Shown: piece after piece, positions 5,991-9,486 of the stretch
How the letters are laid out: every line of letters starts with the position of its first letter
How positions within the stretch are numbered: the stretch's first letter is position 1
Assembly (NCBI GenBank): GCA_003694355.1
Contig: RFKI01000090.1
Coordinates: forward strand, 1-9,486
Direction: 5' to 3'
Origin: Bdellovibrio sp.
GTDB taxonomy: Bacteria; Bdellovibrionota; Bdellovibrionia; Bdellovibrionales; UBA1609
DNA: 9,486 nucleotides
Translations under genes and position numbers: made by a program
The notes under the pieces: generated by a model
The model's input: only the letters and a program-made list of their open reading frames with translations
Told to the model about the DNA's origin: nothing
Database searches by the model: none

Positions 5991-7030
5991 GGCTGAGGCC
6001 TTTGCAGGTTATCCAATCTTGTCCATAGAAGATGGTCTGCCAGAACCAGGAAGGTCATGCTTCGCACCACTGCCAAGGCTCTGGGAAGAATGCAGGGATC
6101 ATGGCGCCCTTTAGTGGCAATATCAAGAATGCTGCTGGTAGGTTTAAAGTAAACGTGAAAGGTAATGGGTTCTCCCGTGGTGAGGCCTCCAAGAATACCT
6201 CCGTAAACAGAGGGAGGAGATTCTTTATGAAGTTGAGTGCCAGAGAGTTGGTGGGCTTGGGGATCGCCAAAGGTGAGGCCATGGGTGGCGCCAATGGAAA
6301 GCATGGCCTGAGCTAAATCAGCTTTTATTTTATGAAAAACAGGCTGGCCCAGTGAGGGTGGAGGGTGAAGAATCTTTACAGTTATGGTGCCTCCGTAGCT
6401 GTCCCCTTGTTTTTTAGCCTTTTCTAAGAGTTCATAGGCCCTTTGAGCTTTTTCTTTTACAGGAAGACCTGTATAAAAAGACTCTTCAAGAAGCGTTTCC
6501 TGGGAAAAGCAAAGATCTTTTTTTTCTGCTTCAGAAAGAGTGACTGGCCCTAGTTGAGAGGTGAAAGCTTTTACATCTGTTTGTGGAGCCAATTGCTTGA
6601 CAAGCATCTCTGCCACACTGCCTCCCAGCACTCGAGCCACTGTTTCTCGTCCTGAGCTGCGTCCTCCTCCTCGAGGATCCGTGTGGAAAAATTTTTGTTT
6701 CCAAACTTTATCAGCGTGACCACGACGTTCTTTCATTTGAGAGTAATCTTGGGGTCTGGCATTGGTGTTTTTTACAATAATGGCAATGGGGGTTCCTAAG
6801 GTCATATCTTTATAGACCCCGCTGAGGATCAGAGGCTCATCCATCTCCTGTCGAGCCGATACCACAGGAGAGCGTCCTGGACGCCTTTGTTGAAGGTTTC
6901 TTTTTAGAAGTGCGTGATCAAAGGGGAGGCCTGCTGGACAGCCATCAATGACAACACCCATGGCTGGACCATGACTTTCTCCAAAGCTCGTTAGTCTTAA
7001 CAAATGGCCCCATTGATTTGCGCTGCTCAT
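5987..7030 (-). CDS. aroC: Chorismate synthase
   Basis: This enzyme converts EPSP to chorismate with reduced FMN, the last shikimate-pathway step. At 347 aa it is close to the family norm of about 360. FGESHG with catalytic His20, RRPGRS (49-54), RRGHAD with His105, and RGGGRSSGRETVARV from residue 120 onward bind FMN and substrate. GGILGGLTTGEPI, KPTSSI and RHDPC are the later family blocks. RRGHAD is a variant of the usual RPGHAD. I place the start at the ATG at 7030; an in-frame TTG at 7036 is possible, but ATG gives the expected N-terminus (WGHLLRLTSFGESHG). The ribosome site is weak (TAAG, 8 bases upstream). It is the first gene of the minus-strand unit, so the operon promoter should lie in 7031-7138. 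Within the operon the gene order is the reverse of the reaction order. Confidence 0.97.
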   Translation of the reverse strand: MSSANQWGHLLRLTSFGESHGPAMGVVIDGCPAGLPFDHALLKRNLQQRRPGRSPVVSARQEMDEPLILSGVYKDMTLGTPIAIIVKNTNARPQDYSQMKERRGHADKVWKQKFFHTDPRGGGRSSGRETVARVLGGSVAEMLVKQLAPQTDVKAFTSQLGPVTLSEAEKKDLCFSQETLLEESFYTGLPVKEKAQRAYELLEKAKKQGDSYGGTITVKILHPPPSLGQPVFHKIKADLAQAMLSIGATHGLTFGDPQAHQLSGTQLHKESPPSVYGGILGGLTTGEPITFHVYFKPTSSILDIATKGRHDPCILPRALAVVRSMTFLVLADHLLWTRLDNLQRPQP

Positions 7031-7138
7031 CGGCAAAACTTACTTTAAAAGCTTTCCAGGAGCAAGCTCTAGGGGAACTCTTAGTTTTCTCTTCTTTTGT
7101 GCGTTGCATCTCTTTGATGGAATTGATACTTTTTAAGT
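7031..7138. promoter_or_regulatory. Divergent intergenic region, aroC operon / SpoIIE-like gene
   Basis: These 108 bases separate two divergent start codons, so promoters for both directions are expected here (inference). On the + strand, TTGCAT (7104-7109) and GATACT (7125-7130) resemble -35 and -10 elements, but the spacer is only 15 bases. The implied start of transcription lies almost at the ATG, and no good ribosome site precedes 7139. A short palindrome, GAGC-AA-GCTC (7060-7069), lies on the aroC side. No confident minus-strand promoter can be read. Confidence 0.35.
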
Positions 7139-8041
7139 ATGAGTGATGAGCATCTTAAAAGGATTCAAGAATTAGAAGCTGAAGTGGCCCAAAGGGAACA
7201 GGACTTAAAGCTTTATCGGGAAGAGCTAGAGAAAGCCAATCAAAAACTAGAGGGCCTTTTAGAGAAAATCCAAAGGGAACTAGATGTTGCAAAACGCTTG
7301 CATCATTATTTGGTTCCCACTGAATTGCCCCATATACCTGGTTTTGAAATCAGCACCAAATTTGTGCCAAGCTATGTTCAGGGAGGAGATTGTTTTGATC
7401 TTTTCGAGCATGAGGATAAGGCTCGTTTTGGCTTATTGTTAACCAGTGCTTCAGGGCATACGATGTCAGCCCTTTTGTTAACAGTGATTTTGAAATTAAC
7501 AGGGCAAATGGAGGCTCGTAAGGGAGCGCCTCCTGATCAGGTTTTAGGGACTTTAATTCAGGAAGTGCTTCCTCAAATACCTCAAGGAGACGAGGCGGAT
7601 TTGTTTTATGGAGTTTGTGATCGTCGTCATTTTGAGTTTTCCTATTGCTTGGTGGGAAATATTTATGCGTATTATTTGCCTTCTTCCCCAGATCAGAAAG
7701 AGCCTGTTCAAACTTTGTCTTCCTGTACGGGGCCGCTGAGAGGTTCTTTTGATCATAATATGAAAAGCTTTCAGCTGTCTCTTCATCCGCGGGACCGCTT
7801 GGTTTTTTGTACTCGGGGCATTGTTGAAGCTTTGAGTCCTCAAGGAGAACCTTTTGGGGAAGAGAGACTCCTTGGGCTTTTGAATGAGAATAAACAAAAT
7901 GTCCATGATTTGCGACAGGAAATTTTTTATCAAGTTCAGAAATTTTCTCAAATCAAGGAACCTCGGCGAGATCAGACAGTGGTTGTTTTAGAGGTGAAAG
8001 ATCGCATTATAAAGCTTGCAAAAAATACTTTGAAAAAATAG
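7139..8041 (+). CDS. Coiled-coil SpoIIE/RsbU-type PPM phosphatase domain protein, probably catalytically degenerate
   Basis: Residues 1-55 form an alanine/glutamate/leucine-rich coiled coil, and residues about 48-290 align with the SpoIIE/RsbU serine-phosphatase domain: the ELDVAKRLHHYLVPTELP linker, GGDCFD (82-87), the GH-containing helix (101-115), LFYGV (155-159), GEPFGEERLLGLL (236-248) and DQTVVVLEV (278-286). Active members use aspartates in GGD, GDxxG[K/H]G and TDG and near the C-terminus. Here D84 and D278 remain, but the second motif reads TSASGHT (S103 for Asp) and TDG reads TRG (R226 for Asp). The usual AGHxPP segment is replaced by VGNIYA. I infer loss or strong reduction of phosphatase activity, leaving a binding or scaffold role. 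There is no membrane segment and no obvious sensor domain. The start is fixed by an in-frame TGA at 7124; the preceding ribosome site is weak. No anti-sigma kinase or STAS antagonist gene lies nearby. Confidence 0.87.
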   Translation: MSDEHLKRIQELEAEVAQREQDLKLYREELEKANQKLEGLLEKIQRELDVAKRLHHYLVPTELPHIPGFEISTKFVPSYVQGGDCFDLFEHEDKARFGLLLTSASGHTMSALLLTVILKLTGQMEARKGAPPDQVLGTLIQEVLPQIPQGDEADLFYGVCDRRHFEFSYCLVGNIYAYYLPSSPDQKEPVQTLSSCTGPLRGSFDHNMKSFQLSLHPRDRLVFCTRGIVEALSPQGEPFGEERLLGLLNENKQNVHDLRQEIFYQVQKFSQIKEPRRDQTVVVLEVKDRIIKLAKNTLKK

Positions 8042-8108
8042 ATCTAGCTTTAGTCTACAAAATACTTCTTCTCTTCCACTTTCAAGAGCTTTATTGTAAG
8101 ATGAGATC

Positions 8109-8120
8109 TGATTGGAATCA
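8109..8120. repeat. Small operator-like palindrome upstream of gltA
   Basis: TGATT-GG-AATCA is a perfect 5+2+5 palindrome 38 bases before the gltA ATG, in the 116-bp gap after the SpoIIE-like gene. Its place between a weak TTGTAA (8094-8099) and the ribosome site would suit a regulator site. No factor can be named, and chance occurrence is quite possible. Confidence 0.25.
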
Positions 8121-8157
8121 TCATAGGGCTTTGCTTTTAAAAGGAAGAGGTTAAGTT

Positions 8158-9291
8158 ATGGAACTTTATACAGGAGCTGTGGACAAGGGTCTAGAAGGTG
8201 TTGTGGCTTGTACAACAGCCATCTCTTTTATTGTGGACGCCACTTTATGCTATAGAGGGTACACTATCGAAGATCTTGCTGAACATTCCAATTTTGAAGA
8301 GACAGCGTTTTTATTGTGGAAAGATAAATTGCCAACAGAAAGTGAATATAATGAATTTAAATCTCATTTTGTAAAAGGCATGAACTTGAATGCAGAACAG
8401 GTGAAGGCCTTACAAAGCTTGCCTTTTAAAGATGTTCATCCCATGGCCTGGTTAAGAACAGCAGTTTCCTATATGGCTCTTTGGGATTCAGATTCTCAAA
8501 GTATAGATGAGGAGGGGCGGCAACGAGTGTCCTTGCGTTTGGCTCCAAAAATTGGTCCTCTAGTGGCTCTTTTGGAAAGGACCAGACAGGGTAAAGAATA
8601 TGTTCCTCCAAAGGAAAATAAATCTTTTGCTTGGAATTTCCTTTATATGTTGAAGGGAGAAGAGCCAGACGAGGAAATGGTAAAAGTTTTTGATACATGT
8701 CTTATTTTGCATGCGGATCATGAGCTCAACTGTTCAGCTTTTGCGGCTCGTGTTACATCTTCATCGTTGAGTGATATTTATTCGGCCATTGTCAGTGCTA
8801 TTGGCGCTCTTAAGGGGCCTCTGCATGGGGGAGCTAATGAACAGGTGATGCGAACTCTTTTAAAAATTGGCTCAGTAGAAAAGGCTGAGGAATGGGTTAA
8901 GGAAGCTTTAGCACGTAAAGAAAAAATTATGGGGTTTGGTCATCGGGTATATAAAAATGGTGATCCTCGAGCCAAAATTTTAAGAGGTATGAGTGAAAGT
9001 TTGACGAAAAAAACAGGTCAGTCCAAGTGGTATGAAATGTCAGCCATTATTGATAAAACAGTTCAAAAGGAAAAGGGGCTTTTGCCCAATGTGGATTTTT
9101 ATTCTGCAACCGTTTATTACTCTATGGGAATCCCCTTGGATCTTTATACGCCCATTTTTGCAACAGCACGCGTGGTGGGCTGGTTAGCTCACATTCAGGA
9201 GCAGTACTCTAAAAACCGCATTTATCGTCCTCGAGGGCAGTGGATTGGCAAAGAAGGACTAAAGTGGGTGCCCTTTTCTGAGCGCTCGTAG
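8158..9291 (+). CDS. gltA: Citrate synthase (dimeric, short type)
   Basis: This enzyme condenses acetyl-CoA and oxaloacetate into citrate, the entry step of the TCA cycle. The 377-aa length and sequence match the short citrate synthase / 2-methylcitrate synthase group rather than the roughly 430-aa NADH-regulated E. coli type. The N-terminus contains the family pattern CYRGYTIEDLAEHSNFEETAFLLW. Active-site blocks are HADHELN (185-191), GPLHGGAN with His223, GFGHRVYKNGDPRA with His262, NVDFYSATVYY with Asp313, ATARVVGWLAHI with Arg338, and RPRGQWIG near the end. All catalytic and substrate-binding residues are intact. The ATG follows a strong AAGGAAGAGG ribosome site with 7-base spacing. A terminator-like hairpin lies 22 bases past the stop, so it appears to be monocistronic or the end of a unit. 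Citrate versus 2-methylcitrate activity cannot be settled from sequence; no prpB or prpD neighbours are present, which favours citrate synthase. Confidence 0.94.
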   Translation: MELYTGAVDKGLEGVVACTTAISFIVDATLCYRGYTIEDLAEHSNFEETAFLLWKDKLPTESEYNEFKSHFVKGMNLNAEQVKALQSLPFKDVHPMAWLRTAVSYMALWDSDSQSIDEEGRQRVSLRLAPKIGPLVALLERTRQGKEYVPPKENKSFAWNFLYMLKGEEPDEEMVKVFDTCLILHADHELNCSAFAARVTSSSLSDIYSAIVSAIGALKGPLHGGANEQVMRTLLKIGSVEKAEEWVKEALARKEKIMGFGHRVYKNGDPRAKILRGMSESLTKKTGQSKWYEMSAIIDKTVQKEKGLLPNVDFYSATVYYSMGIPLDLYTPIFATARVVGWLAHIQEQYSKNRIYRPRGQWIGKEGLKWVPFSERS

Positions 9292-9313
9292 CTGGCTGCT
9301 CTTCTTACATTTT

Positions 9314-9337
9314 GTTTTCTCTGGGGAAGACTTTTTT
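9314..9337 (+). terminator. Intrinsic terminator after citrate synthase
   Basis: GTTTTCT and GGAAGAC form a 7-bp stem with two G-T wobbles around a CTGG loop, followed directly by six T residues (9332-9337). It starts 22 bases after the gltA stop. The immediate T-run makes this the best terminator candidate in the window, although the stem is modest. Confidence 0.6.
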
Positions 9338-9349
9338 AATGAGGCTAAT

Positions 9350-9460
9350 ATGAATTTATTCAGGCTTCTCAAAAGCTTGGTGATAGGATGCCTGTTGCTC
9401 GTATTATTTAAAATAAAAGTATTCAAAACTTCTAGTTTTGAAATGATCTTGAGTTTTTAA
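9350..9460 (+). CDS. Possible 36-aa hydrophobic small protein
   Basis: An ATG at 9350 opens a 36-codon frame ending in TAA at 9458-9460, with a GAGG ribosome site 5 bases upstream. The peptide begins MNLFRLLKSLVIGCLLLVLF. Basic residues R5 and K8 precede a short hydrophobic stretch (9-20), and K21, K23 and K26 follow, which looks like a single-pass membrane peptide. Against it: it begins only 12 bases after the gltA terminator with no visible promoter, its last codons overlap two inverted repeats, and I recognise no family. It may be a chance ORF or the wreck of a longer gene. Confidence 0.28.
   Translation: MNLFRLLKSLVIGCLLLVLFKIKVFKTSSFEMILSF
9422..9442. repeat. 9-bp perfect inverted repeat with 3-base loop
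   Basis: TTCAAAACT and AGTTTTGAA are perfect complements separated by TCT. On the minus strand the stem is followed by a T-rich stretch (TACTTTTATTTT), so it could terminate a minus-strand gene entering from beyond the right edge. On the + strand only a later T5 at 9454-9458 follows. The stem has just two G-C pairs. Confidence 0.45.
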
Positions 9461-9474
9461 GCGTATTGCTTAAA
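9456..9474. repeat. 7-bp inverted repeat with 5-base loop
   Basis: TTTAAGC and GCTTAAA surround GTATT and begin 13 bases after the previous inverted repeat, at the stop of the possible small ORF. No clean T-tract follows on the + strand. Together with the 9422-9442 repeat it makes a structured AT-rich end region. Confidence 0.4.
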
Positions 9475-9486
9475 TTAAAAGTGTTA

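Noticed and set aside
6032..6316. 94- and 79-codon ORFs on both strands within aroC
   Set aside because: They are out-of-frame shadows of a well-conserved chorismate synthase with no ribosome sites or domains.
7553..7951. 132-codon antisense ORF within the SpoIIE-like gene
   Set aside because: Low-complexity basic/hydrophobic translation with no family resemblance; the sense gene fully explains the region.
8071..8088. CTCTT/AAGAG hairpin as a terminator for the SpoIIE-like gene
   Set aside because: Only a 5-bp stem with an 8-base loop, followed by CTTTATTG rather than a T-run; too weak to annotate.
8426..8698. 90-codon antisense ORF within citrate synthase
   Set aside because: Shadow of a highly conserved gene, without start signals or domain.

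Overview
This window looks like a chromosomal housekeeping and regulatory segment from a fairly AT-rich Gram-negative bacterium, most plausibly a member of the Bdellovibrionota (Bdellovibrio/Bacteriovorax-type predators and relatives). That assignment is an inference. It rests mainly on a diguanylate cyclase with an N-terminal FHA domain lying next to an RpoE-like ECF sigma factor. From memory, B. bacteriovorus has the same pairing (DgcB/Bd0742 beside the sigma factor Bd0743). No RNA genes, transposases, phage genes or CRISPR arrays are visible.

Left part (1-2783, + strand): a tightly packed run of three genes. These are the 3' end of a calcineurin-like metallophosphoesterase, a short bacterial glucose-6-phosphate isomerase (pgi) sharing one base with it, and the FHA-GGDEF cyclase starting on the base after the pgi stop. 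They are probably one transcript joining central metabolism to c-di-GMP signalling.

Second block (2776-3710, - strand): an ECF sigma factor followed two bases later by a 111-aa protein. The small protein resembles the anti-sigma domain of the zinc-finger family but has lost all the zinc ligands. Its stop codon overlaps the end of the FHA-GGDEF gene, so the two regulatory units converge tail to tail. A 203-bp non-coding stretch with a hairpin and palindromes precedes the sigma gene.

Third block (3917-7030, - strand): aroC, aroA and a SirB1-family protein with overlapping ends (4 bp and 17 bp), an apparent operon for the last two steps to chorismate plus a conserved protein of unclear role. 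AroA makes EPSP and AroC turns it into chorismate; both keep their catalytic residues.

Right part (7139-9291, + strand): a coiled-coil protein with a SpoIIE/RsbU-type phosphatase domain lacking key metal-binding aspartates, then citrate synthase (gltA) with a strong ribosome binding site and a good intrinsic terminator. A possible 36-codon hydrophobic small ORF and two AT-rich inverted repeats fill the last 190 bases.

The + strand is G-rich over C in most places sampled, including across the minus-strand aroA and SirB1-family genes, which suggests it is the leading strand of replication. The most interesting material is regulatory: the FHA-cyclase facing a sigma/zinc-less anti-sigma pair, and the apparent pseudophosphatase.
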